Notes: a model not told the origin generated them from the letters alone. A DNA stretch of 64,000 nt from Cinnamomum chago (GCA_038049695.1 CP142458.1:47397001-47461000); one strand, 5' to 3'; counted from the stretch's first letter, positions 9,181 to 21,881 are shown. A program made the numbers and translations.

Positions 9181-11420
9181 TTGATACCCCTAGACCAACC
9201 TATGCTTTTTAGTTATATCTTTTTGTTGGTCATGTTACATTTGCATTTTGTTTCTTTATAGTCACATCTTTTAAAATGCAATGTTTCTATGTGATCATTT
9301 GATTTTGTCTTCATGAACGTTTAAGTTATATCTCATGGTTTTCAAAATCCTTTGGTTGCATTACTTACATGATGGATTTGCATTTTGTTCATATAGTTAT
9401 ATCTCTTGTAGTGCATATCTATTCATGATCAATTGATTGTGATTTCAAATGCTTTCATAGCTAGTTTTTCATGATCAATTGATGTTGGAAAATCATTTGA
9501 TGTTTTTCATAGTTAGATCCTTTTTGGAAATCAAATGATTTGAAGCATTTTAGTTTTCCATTGATTTTCAAGTTATATCTTTTGATATGGAAAATTTGTA
9601 AGTGTCTATTGTTTTTACAAATTGAAAACTTTACAATAGTACACTTCTTGTTTTTCAAAATCACTTGCTCTTAATTCTATAAATGATTCTTTGTTGGAAT
9701 TTCATACATTGAAGTGATTTGAAAAACTTTGGAAAATGTTCTAAGCTTTATTGGTTGTATTCATAGAAACATTTTCCTTGAATTTATTTCCTTGTGCTTA
9801 ATTATGATTACATCATTTGAAAGGAAATAATTTTTACAAACAATTTGCATCTTTGCTCATGTAGTTATATTCCTTTTATGCAAATTGATTTTGTTGTCTT
9901 ACATTGCATGGTTGGATATGGTTTCATTGATTTGCATGTTTGTGCCTATTTTGGTATATAGTTTCATTAATACAAATTAATGAGTGTTTATGTGCTTTAT
10001 AGTAAAATCTTGTATTTGAGCTTTTTAAGTACATATGTGATTTTATGTGCTAAGTTCATTTGGTTTAAACCTCATATCCATTTTTCCATTGCATTGTAAG
10101 CTTAGTACATTTGCTAAGAGTGGAGATGTTACATGATTGCTTAATGGATCATTTTAGATGAATTGGAATTAAACCATTGTTCTTAATAGGTATATCTATT
10201 TATGTGGTCCATCTTCATCTTTATGCAATCCATGTTGTCCCTCTAACTTCATACCTTCTTTGGCTTGCTTAGTTATACTCTTTATTGATGATATGGTATG
10301 AGTTAGATCTTGAGTGTTGATTGATCCTCTCTATGCAAATGTCAAATTGTTCTATGTATGGTTGTGATCTTAGTTATATTTGTTGAAACCATACTAGAAC
10401 TCAAATCCATCCTCTATGCTTTATAGTCATTTCTATTTGGATGGTTATGATGTTGATTCATGTGTATTTTCTAAGTGTTTTCATTCTTATACATGTTTCA
10501 ACTTCATAGTAGTGATCTTGATCATATGAAACTCTTTGAAATCCATTCCTCATATTTCTATATGTTTGATGGACATCTTAGATGTTGAATTCATATGATT
10601 TTGACACTTTGTAAATTGCATGCATTTCAAAGTTATATCCTTTTGCATTGCAATTTATCTTGTCCATCACCATGCTCTATAGTTATATCTTTAATAGTGA
10701 TGAATATGCATTTATGATGCTTGATGGAATTTTGTCACATTCTTGCTCTTTATCATGTTATCAAATTCAATTGGATTCAATTGGTATATTGTGTGATTGA
10801 TTTGATTTCTTGTGAATGTGATAAAACTTGTGTGCATTCGATTGAACTTGATAAGTAATATGATTGTTCCATGTCACACACCATTAGCATCATAATGCTC
10901 ATGTTGCCACCTCTCTTGCTCATATAGGTATATCTCATGACCACCATGTTTATGTGTTCATAATATTGGTTGGTTATTAGTTGAGGTTGGCTTCATGCTT
11001 GAATTTCATTTCACTCATCTTGCACTTTAATAGTCATATTTATTGATTGAATGAAATGAGTTCAAGATTTTCATAGCATATGCTTTCCATAGTTAGATTA
11101 TTTGATGCTATGATTAATAAACCCCATTGCATCATGGATAGCTCTAATTTGGATTTCTCATAATAGTTATACTTTTAAATCCATTTTAGAGTGATTGATT
11201 TAATAGTCATATCCTAAATCTCAATTGGTATTCTTTGTTTGTCCAATTGATATCCATGATTGCTTTTCTCATTAGACCTAGCTCTCTTTTGGTAATTTGA
11301 TCATATTGTGCTTTATAGTTAAATGAATCTAATCCTTTCTTTGAAGTTGACCCTCACTTGGTTAAACCATCTTCTTCTTGTACCTAATAGTTAAATCTTT
11401 GTCAAGAGTTTGACAAAAGG
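9052..11420 (+). repeat. hairpin array with a common loop (S0 interior)
   Basis: About 20 degenerate copies of (A/T)TAGTTATATCT, each at or near the middle of a short inverted repeat whose arms are unique. Clear arm pairs: 9193-9199/9225-9231, 9241-9248/9273-9281, 9301-9307/9343-9349, 9491-9501/9530-9540, 9554-9561/9587-9594, 9785-9793/9831-9839, 9841-9850/9878-9887, 10243-10255/10295-10306, 10356-10363/10387-10394, 10407-10412/10439-10444, 10613-10620/10649-10656, 10665-10670/10697-10702, 11006-11013/11052-11059, 11072-11079/11105-11112 and 11142-11155/11178-11191. Arms are 6-14 bp. No long reading frame. A homologous array is in S1. Function unknown. Confidence 0.7.
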
Positions 11421-11429
11421 AGAGAATGG

Positions 11430-11998
11430 ATTGAGGGGGAGTGTAAACCTTCATAAGAAGTATTAGTTTTGATCAAATTTACCCTTGGATTGCCTTTGAG
11501 CCCTTAGAGACTACTACCTCACATGATAGCCTGTTACGTATTTCATTTTCGATTTCATTTGTTAACAGGTGCTACTAAAGGTATTTTCCTTATTTCATGT
11601 GTGTAGGTACCTTTGCAATTTAATGTCAAAGGGGGAGAAATTATGCAAGTTCTCAAAAGGGTGAAGAGAAGTCCAAGCTTCCTAAGGGGAGGTTTTTGTA
11701 TGATCTTCTACAAGGGGAGAGAATACATACCTTGCCAAAGGGAGAAAGCGGCATGGTCAAAGGGGGAGAGCAAATAGAAGAAACAAAGCTTGGAGCTAAA
11801 GAATATGCTTGGCTAAAGAAAGAAAGATTGAAGAATGTTCAAGCACCAAGCATCATGAAGAATGAAGCCCAAGAGCCCAAGCTAAGAAGAGAAGCATCCA
11901 AGAAGATTTCAAGCCTTGTCCAGCTGAGGGGGAGCTGAAGACTAAGTGTGTAATTTCAGTGGTGAGTATGTTTGCCATCAAATTGCAAAGGGGGAGAT
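11430..11998 (+). other. S0 3' interior with repeated polypurine tracts
   Basis: Runs such as GAGGGGGAGTG, AAAGGGGGAGA, AAGGGGAGG and GAGGGGGAGCTG recur several times, the last (AAAGGGGGAGAT, 11987-11998) touching the 3' LTR and serving as the primer for plus-strand synthesis. Multiple polypurine tracts before the 3' LTR are known in Sireviruses. A short open frame at 11696-11938 has a relative in S1 (36806-37054), but the two differ in frame along their length, so coding is not supported. Confidence 0.65.
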
Positions 11999-14194
11999 TG
12001 TTAGGGATTTTGTAGATTGCAATTTGATGGATGCATTTTCATTCTAGCATCACTTGATTCACACACACTTGCATTGTTTTAAATAAACTTGAAATCTTAT
12101 TTTCTTCATGCATTGCTTTTAAGATTTGTAAAAGTATTGATTTATGCATGATTTGTCTTTTTATCTTGGATGCATTTGATTTAGAAAAGAGTTTTCAAGA
12201 AATCAAGCAAGCCTTTGTTTTAAAAGTTTTGAATCTTTTTAGGCTTTTTATGTCATGTTTTAAAAACCATTAGAATCTTTAAAACATGTTTTCCAAGCTT
12301 GATTTAGTGGTCAAAAGGTCCCCCAAAGAAATAACTTTGAAATGGCAAAAGTTGGATTTTTTGTCAAAAGGGGGGTTGTCCCGACAGTGTCGCCGGTCGA
12401 CCGAGACAACTGCAGGCAAAATTTGCCTGGGAGCACCAACGGTCAGAAATATGACCGTTGTGTGTTCTCAGTCGACCGAGGCCTGTGTGCCGGTCGACCG
12501 AGGACTAGCCGTTGGACATTTTTGGCTATAAATATGAGTTCTTTCCCTTGCCAAAAGTTGGGAATTTTTAACCCCTCCTTGAGAGGATTTGAGGCATATC
12601 AAAAGGGAAAAGAACCAAGGGATGAAGGGGATGATTAGGAAAGCTAAAGCTTGGATTAATGAAGTTAAACCACCAAGTAGGCTCTTCCTTCCTTAATCAT
12701 ATGTTTTCATGCTTTTGTTTTATTTTTGGTAAATCATTTCTAGCATGTTAAACTATGTTTGTGTTGTGTCCTTAACATGTTTTATGTTTTGAGTTGATTT
12801 ATTGTTTTGGATACAACACCATATGATTCAATACAAGTAGTACTTAACTTTGGTAAATCTAAGTAGATCATGTTAATGGAAAAATCTTTGGAATTATATG
12901 TAACATGATCCATATACTTGGTTGAATCTTTGGTTGTTGTTTTCCATCATAAGAAAATCACTTTCAAAACTATCTTATGTTTTGGATTCAACTTCTTTAC
13001 AAATCATATGTTTTCATGTTTTGTTTTATCATTGGTAAATCTTTGTAGCATGTTAATCTATGATTTGTTGTATCCTTAGCATGTTTTATATTTTGAATAG
13101 ATCTATTGTTTTGGATACATCACCATTGATTCATCAAAGTAGTACTTTATCTTTGGTAAATCTAAGTAGATCATGTTAATGAAATATGTAACATGATTCA
13201 TATACTTTGTTGAATCTTTGGTTGTTGTTTTCCATCATAAGAAAATCTCTTTCAAATGTATCTTATGTTTTGGATTCAACATCATTACAAATCATATGTG
13301 TATTATTGTTTTAAAGTTTTACAACTTGCTTTGCTTTGATTAGGTATATCATATTCAAGTTGTATTTTATAATTACATATGATTTGTCCCCTAATTTCAA
13401 TCAAATCTATTTTTATGTTTTGAGCTTCATTGATGATTTGATTGACATCCCTATGCATCACATGTTTAGAGCTAATCCATTTCATACAACTTGTGTAACT
13501 TTGATATCATTAACAAGTTGTTACTTTTAACATGTGATTGCATCACTTCCTCAATCATAAATGTTTTATGAGCTAAAACTTTCAAAAGCCTTAGGCATAC
13601 ATTTATGAGCTTTCATTTTCAAAATGATTGAGGACCACACACACACACTTCATATACTTTCATCTTTGCATTCATAGTGTGAGTGTGTATTAGTTTTTCA
13701 CTTCCATATCCGCCTATTTAAGAGGCAATGTAATGAGCTTAATTGAATCTCCATCAAGTGTATTAAAGACACTATCTTAGTGAGATAACCAACCTTTTGG
13801 TTGAAGAGGTTATTGCTTAGCCTATAAAAGCATAGTGTATAGGTTGATGTTAAGCCTTGAAAAACATCAATGTAAAGGCTATTGCTAAGCCTTGGAAAGC
13901 ATATTGTAAAGGTTATTGCTTAGCCTATTGAAAAGCATAAATAGTGGAAATCCGGTGGGGTGTTGGTTCACAAGCCGGTAGTGGATGTAGGCATTGAGGC
14001 CGAACCACTATAAATACTTGTGTGATGGTGCTTGCTTTGTGGTGATTGTTTTCTTTAAGCTTCCGCATTTTGTTTGATAATCATCACTTGTGACTAGTTT
14101 GTTTTAAAGAAGTTAAAAGATTTAAAATTGGTCATAAAAGAAGCTCACCCTATTCACCCCCCCCCTCTAGGGTTCGGATCCCCATGGACTTACA
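11999..14194 (+). mobile_element. S0 3' LTR
   Basis: 2196 bp. Same layout as the 5' LTR: palindromes CGGTCGACCG at 12394, a degenerate one (CAGTCGACCG) at 12469 and a perfect one at 12491; MSA-type site TAGCCGTTGGA at 12506-12516; TATA at 12527; duplicated segment 12698-13290; tandem units about 13804-13940; C tract about 14157-14164. It lacks one 22-bp palindrome unit present at 7086-7107 of the 5' LTR. Confidence 0.9.
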
Positions 14195-14199
14195 AGTCT

Positions 14200-14494
14200 T
14201 ACTTCCATAACAATTAGTTGCTTACTAAATCACAATTAGAAGTCTTACTTCAAATATGATTAGTAACTTCCTCTTTTACTAATTAAAATAGAAGTCTCAC
14301 TTCCATTAATAATTAGAAACTTACTATTGCTACTATTAAAAGTCTCACTTCAAATAGAAATAGTAACTTTCCATTTCCTTTTAGAGTTCTACTATAATTA
14401 GTATCTTTCTAATATCTTGGGTTAGCGTGGTGACCACTAGGGATTCCTTAGAAAGTTGGCTCCAACTGGGACACGCGACCCCAGATCTCATGTG
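14200..14494 (-). mobile_element. P 5' LTR, segment 3
   Basis: Inverted copy of about 40405-40640. For example ACCACTAGGGATTCCTTAG here matches CTAAGGAATCCCTAGTGG at about 40450. It continues directly into 38834 when S1 is removed. No gene. Confidence 0.85.
14490..14494. repeat. TSD of S1 (ATGTG), left copy; right copy 38829-38833
   Basis: ATGTG directly before TGTTAGGAATTTTG (14495) and directly after ..GGACTTTCA (38828). The flanks rejoin into the P LTR. Confidence 0.92.
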
Positions 14495-14536
14495 TGTTAG
14501 GAATTTTGTGTATTGCAATTTGATGGATGCATTATC

Positions 14537-14541
14537 ATTTT
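14537..14541. repeat. TSD of S2 (ATTTT), left copy; right copy 20192-20196
   Basis: ATTTT precedes TGTTAGAG (14542) and follows ..GGTCTTTCA (20191); the S1 LTR resumes after it. Confidence 0.85.
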
Positions 14542-14925
14542 TGTTAGAGTTTTTGTTTTGTTGCAATTTGATAGGATGCATTCACTTTCATAAGCTTGTC
14601 CTCTCATTCATTCATGGTCTTTGTCTTAGGATCTTCTTGCATATTTCTCTTTCTTAATCTTTGTTTTTATCTCATGATATGCATGATTTTCTATTCAGGT
14701 TTATCTCTTAAGATCATGGAGTTTTTTATTTCAAAAATCATCCAAGCTTTCCAAAGTTTCTATCTTTAAAATCATTATTTTGATTTGGAGTTTTCATGAC
14801 TTTAGAAATTCAGTTTTCATCTTTTTTGTGTCATGAATTCATGCTTGGATACGTGCCTCAAAGTCCCCTGAGTGGTGTCCTCAATATTGTAAATTTCCTC
14901 AAAAATCAGATTTCTGGGCATCTCC

Positions 14926-15087
14926 AGGTCGACCTGCCTGTGTGGCCGGTCGACCGGGCACACTGCAGGTCGACAGAGCTCTGAAGCTCCAACGGTCTGA
15001 TTTCTAGCCGTTGTGTGTACCCGGTCGACCCGGCCCTGCTCCAGGTCGACCGGGGACTAGCCGTTGGGAACTTTTTCTTTATAAAAA
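14926..15087 (+). promoter_or_regulatory. S2 promoter: GTCGAC palindromes, MSA site, TATA box
   Basis: Ten-base sites (AGGTCGACCT, CGGTCGACCG and variants) at 14926, 14947, 14967, 15022 and 15043, spaced 21, 20, 55 and 21 bp. TAGCCGTTGGG at 15058-15068 is an exact MSA match on the minus strand (CCCAACGGCTA). TATAAAAA at 15080-15087. Confidence 0.6.
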
Positions 15088-15874
15088 GTGGCTTTTTGTT
15101 TGGAAAAAGTTGCTGAAACTCAAGAGACTTTTGAGGCCAAGGACTTGCAACTTTTCAAGAGCATCTTTGAAGGGATTTTGAAGCCATTCCAATGATTCAA
15201 CCTTTGATCTTCAAATGGGTGTGCTTTCTCTAATCCTAAGTATTTCAAAATCATGTTTTGTTTCACCATCTTTGATTTACTTCAATGCATGATTAACAAG
15301 ATGCTTTTCTAATTAAAATGTTGTCCTTCATAACATGCTTAGTTCTTTAGAAATCTCATGAGTTTTATGAATGCAACATATTGTCTTTGTTACACATGAT
15401 ATAGTTTTCTTGTTTCAAAATTAACTTGCTAGACTTTAGTATATCTTCTTTGAAAACAAGTTAGTTCACATTGTTAAACTGATGTGTTTTACAATCCACT
15501 CTTTCTCAAACATATGATTATCATCTTTGCATCATTCAAGATTGTATCTTTTCAAAAAGAGAAAGAGTAATTTCTAGTAAATGCATTATTCATAAACTTT
15601 GTCATTCATATGCATGCTTCTAGAAATTGAGGTTTTCACTTTCTATTTAACCTATTTAGAGGCACTCTTTTGCACTTATATAGTTCTCTTAATCCATGCA
15701 TTCATAGGCATATTTCCTAAGAGAAAAGTTCTAGTTGTTAAGGTTTATGCTTAGCCTTGAAAAGCATATGTTGTAAAGGTTTATGTTTAGCCTTGAAAAA
15801 CATAGTGATGAATTGTAAGGTTTGAGGTGATCCAAAACCTTAAGTGACTTAGTGAAATCCGGTAGGTGTACCAG

Positions 15875-15879
15875 GAGTG
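15875..15879. repeat. TSD of T1 (GAGTG), left copy; right copy 19913-19917
   Basis: GAGTG directly before TGTCACGCC (15880) and directly after ..TTCTCACA (19912). Confidence 0.92.
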
Positions 15880-16559
15880 TGTCACGCCCCCAATCCAGGG
15901 CATCGGGGGCGCGAATGGGATGATTAAGCATAAATATATTTTCCTCCCAAGATCCGCGTGTGTGAAGACAACACATTCCAACACATTCTGAATATTTTGC
16001 GGAAGCTTTCGTGGCGTTGCGACCCGGAGTCCGTGGCCATCGGATTCCGCATCGCACCCAACCTCTAGCATAAAGCTATTATATCAAGAACCATATCAGA
16101 CTGGAGTAAACCATCACAACAAAGTACAGAGCTGACAGTAATAGGATATTACATTCCCATATATGTTCAAGTTACAATTATCAATGTACATTAATTAAGA
16201 ATCCCAAGAAAAGGCTAATAAAAGCCATACAACCACAAGGGATAACCACTACCCATATATGACGTAACTCCGATGTCAAGCTCAATGTCTACGTGACATA
16301 GCCGACAAACCAACCTGCAAAGCATGGCTCCACAGCCAACAAAGCTCTCAACTCGGGACGAAGAAATCTGAACCTGAGTACCAGAAGTAGTGGGCCAGAC
16401 ACGACGGTCTGGCAGGTGGATGAAAAGATCATAAATATACTGAAGAATAAAACATATGATGAATCGTGCTATTTGATCAAAATGCTGCATATAATTAAAC
16501 GGGTGAAAAATCATGAATGTCGGACAAAACATGTATTCGTTTCAAACATGGGTAAAACC

Positions 16560-17000
16560 TGAAGATCTAATAAAACATATGTTCAATTACATTATCTATA
16601 AAAGCATAGATATTTGACAATCGGGTGCTCGTCTAAAACATGTGTAAATATAGAGGTTTGACAAAACAAACTTTCATTTGAAACTTAGGTAAGAGCATAA
16701 GTATTTAACAAACCAAGTATTAATAGCAGTCTGGCAAAACCAATGTCCATTTGAAACATATGTAAAAAATACGGATATTTAATAAATCGGATATTCATTT
16801 AAAACAGATATAAACATAGGAATCTGGCAAAACAAATGTCATTTAAAACATATTTCAAAGCATGGATATTTAACCAATCGGGTATTTATTTAAAACAGAT
16901 ATAAACATAGGAATCTGGCAAAACAAATGTCATTTAAAACATATTTCAAAGCATGGATATTTAACCAATCGGGTATTCATTTAAAACATGTGAGTGTACA
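16560..17000 (-). repeat. about 90-bp tandem repeats in the T1 LTR
   Basis: Recurring words GGATATTTAAC, AATCGGGTATTCATTTAAAACA and TCTGGCAAAACAAATGTC with a period near 91 bp. The last two units are nearly identical. T2 has the homologous array at 47020-47480. Confidence 0.75.
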
Positions 17001-18272
17001 AGGAACATAAAACAATATAATAACAATAACTGAATTCACTTTGGAGACTGTTAACACTTGTTTAAATAATAACTTTCATAAAGGAAATGAATCATTTATC
17101 GGAGAACATATAAGCAATATAAAACATGTCAGGTATCCAAGGTATCGGGAACTGGCAAGATGGCAATCACAAGAAGCTAAGTCCTCTATCACCGAAGTGA
17201 CAAGAGTATAACGGGACGTTGGTCCCAGTCACACAAGGTGAGGAGACTCAACGCAAATCATATATACAATATAAATATACGGGAACGGAATGGGACCACG
17301 GCAGCAAACCGGGTATCGGGACGGGACCACGGTAATAATCGGGTATCGGGATCCAAACTGCAGCTGGCGGGACGGGAGGGGGATCTCCAAGTCAGTGGAT
17401 CAGACTGACATGGTTATCCAAGCTTAGTGATGCCGACTCATAGGTCAAAACTAATCGAGACATATGCAAGTAAATCAAGTACAGTAAATAAACGGGTAAA
17501 ACGGGGGTGCTCAAGGGCACACTGTCATTTCATATCGGGCAATACATTTCGGGACAAATAACTGTTACTAGAGTAACTTCAAATGCTTTCGGGAAAACAA
17601 GTCATATAATGCAAATCTTGGAAATGAGGTGAAACAATAAACTATAACAATTTCGGGAAAAATATTAATTTCAAGATCTATTTAAGTGAATAGGGGTCCC
17701 GTATGTCGATTATAGTCATTACTTGGTACTCCTTGAGTTTGAAGACATTCCGGGCTCCTTATGCACTTTTACGATTTTCAAACTTAAAATGAGCTTATGG
17801 TTAGAACTAGGTGTTACAATAGGAAAATCAAGACTTTAAACGGTCCATCCTAGGCATGACGTCAATCCGAAAACGTCGAGCAACCTACCCAGTCATCGAA
17901 AGGAATAGGATTCGCGATACCCAAGGAAATAGACCTTGCGTTTAAGTATGAAGAAAATATTGTGTCGTTCCATCCCGTTCAAGATTGAAATAGATTGAAC
18001 TTCGATGCATCCGAGCCAACCGTGAAGAGCATCGGCTCAAGACGCCCTCACATATGGTCAAATGAGTCCAAAGAGGGTAGCCAAGGTCCCACCTAGAACC
18101 AAGAATTAGTGCCTAGATCATCACCATTCTTTTCTTTTTAGTTCCCTGGTCTTGAAGACCTTAGATTAGGGCATAATTAGTCTTAACACTAATGTATATA
18201 CCCCAAGGACTCATAGAAAGCACAATTGTTTCCCAACAAAAATAATATCAAATTTCATTGTTACGGACAGGT

Positions 18273-18366
18273 CCGATCGATCGGCCTTACAGTCCGATCG
18301 ATCGGCTCGAAAAGCCTTACAGTTAATAACAGTCCGATCGATCGGCCTGCATGTCCGATCGATCGG
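18273..18366 (-). promoter_or_regulatory. T1 array of four CCGATCGATCGG palindromes
   Basis: Perfect 12-bp palindromes at 18273, 18294, 18334 and 18355: two pairs, each 21 bp apart, the same two-plus-two layout as CGGTCGACCG in S0 but with a different core. It lies at the place in the LTR where A and T2 carry GCGGCTAACCGC arrays. Confidence 0.7.
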
Positions 18367-20196
18367 ACTTGGGCGTACAGTAGGTCCGGGAAAGACTTGA
18401 TTTTTCTCCCCTTTTTCCTTTCCTTCCAACACATAAACAACTAACATTTTTCTTCCATAATCACTTAAAATCTTCATCAAAACTCCAATGAAAAATTAAA
18501 TTTAAACACCTCCTTTCTTCTCATTTCACAATAAACAAAGGGAAGAATCTCCAATATACACAAAAGTCCACTTGAGTCAGAAATCTAGAGATAAATCAAG
18601 ACTATTGATTCACATTTCCTTAACCATAGATGATTTAGCAAAACTCATTAAATGAGCATCTATTTCACATCAATGCAAGCTAGTAAACATAAAAATGGGT
18701 GGAGAAACCAACCCCATTCATTACAAAATCATATGAACAAACTTTGACTAAATGAAATGTATAATTTCCAAGAGATTTAACAAGAGAGAAAACAACCATT
18801 AATATGCATTTTCGAAATCAATAGAAATATGACAAGAAGCATGTGTGGAAACATATATCACATTATCAAGAACAAGTAATAAAACTTAGGATTTTCTCAT
18901 AAAATTTTGATAACATTCAAACCATCCATTCATCCACTTGCCTTGGGTTCCAAGCTAGCAAACCAAGCCTCTAATCACCTCTCAAGCTCAAGATCAACAA
19001 TCTCTACAAAACCCCCAAAACAAACCCTAAAATGGGTCAAACAATGAAAGACAAGGAATGGGCTCAAACCAAGCTAGGAAATAGAACTTAAGGGAAAGCC
19101 ATTGCACATAAAAGGAAAATAGGAAGGAGTCCTTACCTCTAGAGTCATGAATCAACAAGAAAAAGCTTGCAATAGGGGCTGCCCACCTTGGTTTCCCACG
19201 AAAATGGTGTCAAACAAGAGAGGAGATGAAGGAGAAGAAGTTGTCGGAGTTCCCTCGTCGAATTGGTGGCTTGGAGGCTCCATTAGAGCAAGAGAAATGG
19301 AAGAAATGAAGGAGAGGGGCTGCTGGCACTGTAGCTGGAGAGTTGCAGTCGTTGGAGTGGAGAAAATGAGGGAGAAGAGAGTGGAGAGACATCTTATAAT
19401 GGGTGGGTATGGGCCCCACCACACTTAAAACTTGCCAAGGGTAAAACATCTATTTGTGGGCCTCGGATGCGATCGACGAAGAAAATAAAAATGTTTATCA
19501 TAAAATCTAGTTTTCAAAAAGTATAATTTTGGCATGGTTCTGAGATCTCGAAATTTGGGTCCAGATTCAATGTGAAAAGACCGATTTTGCCCTCCGGGCT
19601 GGAAAAACTGATTTTCGGAGCTTCGAATGGGTACGGAGTGAACATGAAAGTTGTAGAGGTTAACAAAATAAGTCAAATGAGGCTAAAACAAGAATTATCA
19701 GGAATTTCGAATAACCTCCCAATCACGCGCAAAGTTACTAAAAGAACCCCCAAAGGGTCCCACTAATCACAAAGGCACTCAAAATTCCCCAAAACTAATG
19801 AAAAACCATTCTAGCTCACAAACTCAACTCAAAAAATACTAATCCCACTAAAAGAAACTAATCCACAAGAAAAACAACACTAATCCAAGAGATTAGGGGT
19901 CGGGTTCTCACAGAGTGGATGTAGGCAATTTGGCTGAACCACTATAAATGTGCTTGTCATGGTGATTGATCTTTTGCTCTCTTTACATGAATGATTTACT
20001 TTTGGTTGAATGAAGATTGTAGTTGGTGATTCCTTGTGTATACTTATCTTAGAGATTCCTATCTATCACAAGATAATTAATCTTCATCAAATCTTAATTG
20101 ACTTAAAAGTTAAAAGAATTCAAATTGGTCTAGGTTTTTAGAGCTCATCCTATTCACCCCCCCCCCTCTAGGATTCGGTCTTGGTCTTTCAATTTT

Positions 20197-21879
20197 AGCA
20201 TCATTTGAATTTACACACATGCATTGTTTTAGAAAAACTTGAAATCTTGATTTACACATGCATTATTTGAAATATTGATTTATGCATGTTTTGATTTTTA
20301 ACTTGGATGCATTTTTAATTGAAAAGAAGTTTTATTAATCAAGCAAGCCTATGAGTTTTAAATCTTTCCAGTCTTTTTAGGCTTTTTATGTTTCATGTTT
20401 TTAAACCTCTTAGTTTGATTTAAAACATGATTCCAAGCTTGATTCAGTGGCCCAAAAGTCCCCACATGAAAATACTTTGAAATATACAAGTTTAGAGGAT
20501 TTTGGTCGTAGGCCCGGGTCGACCCGCAGTGGGCTCGGTCGACCGGCCACACTACGCGGTCGACCGGGGCAAAGAGCCGTTGGCTCTTCCAACGGTCATT
20601 TTTCTGACCGTTTGTAGCCAGGTCGACCGGGCTCTGTACCAGGTCGACTGGGCACTCGCAGAAACCCACTTTTTGGTTATAAAATAAAGTTCATTCCCTT
20701 ACCAAAGGGAGAGATTTTTAAGCCTTCTTTAAGGTGTTTGGAGACAAGACAAAGGGGATGATTTAAAAGAGACCAAGGGGTCATTTGGGGAGCTAAAGCT
20801 TGGATTAATGAAGTTAAATTTCTAAGTAAGCTTTACCTTTCTTAATCATATGTTATATGCTTTGTTTAAATTATTGGTAAATGAATTTTAGCATTATAAC
20901 TATGATGTGTTGAATCCATTCTTATTTTAATCTTTGACCTAAGTTGGATTGGATTCTTCACTTTGATTTCAAACCAAGTTTTGTTTTAAAATCTTCATTA
21001 ATCATGCTTAGCCTAAATCTTTGATTTCTTTTATATCATGATTCATTTACTTGGTTGAAACTTTATTTGTTGTTTTCATTCATTTAAACCTTAGTCAAAT
21101 TTGTTTAGTTTTGAAAACAACATTGTATATACATCACATGTTATAAGTTAGTCATTTTCATACAACTTGTGAGTCTTTGATTTTCATATCATTAACAAGA
21201 TGATATTCATACATGTGATTTGCATTAAACTTCAATCAAATCTTTTATGTGCCTTAAACTTTGAAATGCTTTAAGCATATATTAATTATGCTTTGTTTTT
21301 AACTTGATTGAAGTTATCACACACACACACATCATGAGCATACATCTTTGCATTCATTTAGTGTTTGTGTGAGTTAGTCTTTCACTTTCATATCCGCCTA
21401 TTTTAGAGGCAAATATATTGAGCTTAAATTGTATCTCTTTGAGTGTTTTTGTAGACACTTCTTTAAGAGAAATCTTTTTCTTGCAAAGGTTATTGCTTAG
21501 CCTAAGAAAAGCATTGTGTAAAGGTTATTGCTTAGCCTAGAAAAGGATCTTGTAAAGGTTGTTGTTTAGCCTAGAAAAACAACTTGTAAAGGTTATTGCT
21601 TAGCCTATTGAAAAGCATAGATAGTGGAAATCCGGTGGGGTGATTAGATCACAAGCCGGTAGTGGATGTAGGCATTGAGGCCGAACCACTATAAATCATT
21701 GTGTGATGGTGAATGCGTTGTGGTGACTCCTTTTAGCTTCCGCATTTTGTTTGTTTATCATCACTTGTGACTAGTTTATTTTTAAGAAGTTAAAATTGGT
21801 CTAAATTGGTCACATATTGTAGCTCACCCTATTCACCACCCCCCCCCCCCCCTCTAGGGTTAGGATCCCAGGACTTTCA
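20197..21879 (+). mobile_element. S1 5' LTR, main segment
   Basis: Continues 14495-14541 after S2. Palindromes at 20516, 20536, 20557, 20620 and 20641; TATA at 20678; tandem GGTTATTGCTTAGCC units at about 21485-21615; CCGGTAGTGGATGTAGGC block near 21656; C tract about 21839-21852; ends GGACTTTCA. Very similar to the 3' LTR at 37087-38828. Confidence 0.88.
20516..20686 (+). promoter_or_regulatory. S1 promoter: GTCGAC palindromes, MSA site, TATA box
   Basis: Three sites at 20516, 20536 and 20557 (spacing 20 and 21), then TCCAACGGTCA at 20588-20598, an exact MSA match on the plus strand and part of an inverted repeat with TGACCGTTT, then two sites at 20620 and 20641 (21 bp). TATAAAATA at 20678-20686. 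Confidence 0.6.
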
Positions 21880-21881
21880 TT

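Larger units (their letters stand above)
6691..14194 (+). mobile_element. S0: complete non-autonomous Sirevirus-like LTR retrotransposon
   Basis: 7.5 kb with two LTRs (6691-8906, 2216 bp; 11999-14194, 2196 bp), a perfect TSD, a Met-tRNA primer site and a polypurine tract next to the 3' LTR. The 3.1-kb interior has no gag or pol: it starts with a short leader and joins directly to sequence equal to the last 100 bp of the S1 gag and the noncoding region after it. It must therefore have moved with proteins from another element. The LTRs are nearly identical, so it is young. Target is the palindromic LTR of P. Confidence 0.9.
15880..19912 (-). mobile_element. T1: solo LTR, Ty3/gypsy Tekay-type, minus strand
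   Basis: 4033 bp. Minus strand starts TGTGAGAACCCGACCCC and ends GGGGGCGTGACA, like the A LTR (TGTAAGACCCCGACCCG to GGGTCGCGACA). Further shared words include GCCAGACCGTCGTG (minus) near 16396 and the CCGTGGTCCCGTCCCG-type repeats at 17280-17370. Contains about five degenerate 90-bp tandem units at 16560-17000 (one pair, 16811 and 16902, almost identical) and the GATCGATC array. Perfect TSD, no interior: a solo LTR. Confidence 0.88.
14542..20191 (+). mobile_element. S2: solo LTR, Sirevirus-like, split by T1
   Basis: Segments 14542-15879 and 19918-20191, about 1.6 kb in all. Starts TGTTAGAGTTTTTG, ends GTCTTTCA, with a perfect TSD. It has the family layout: palindrome array (14926-15052), MSA-type site (15058-15068), TATA (15080), GTGGATGTAGGC block after T1, C tract at about 20157-20166. 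No interior, so a solo LTR. Confidence 0.85.

Noticed and set aside
11696..11938. Open frame before the S0 3' LTR as an extra gene
   Set aside because: It overlaps the polypurine tracts; the S1 relative has a different start, end and partly another frame.
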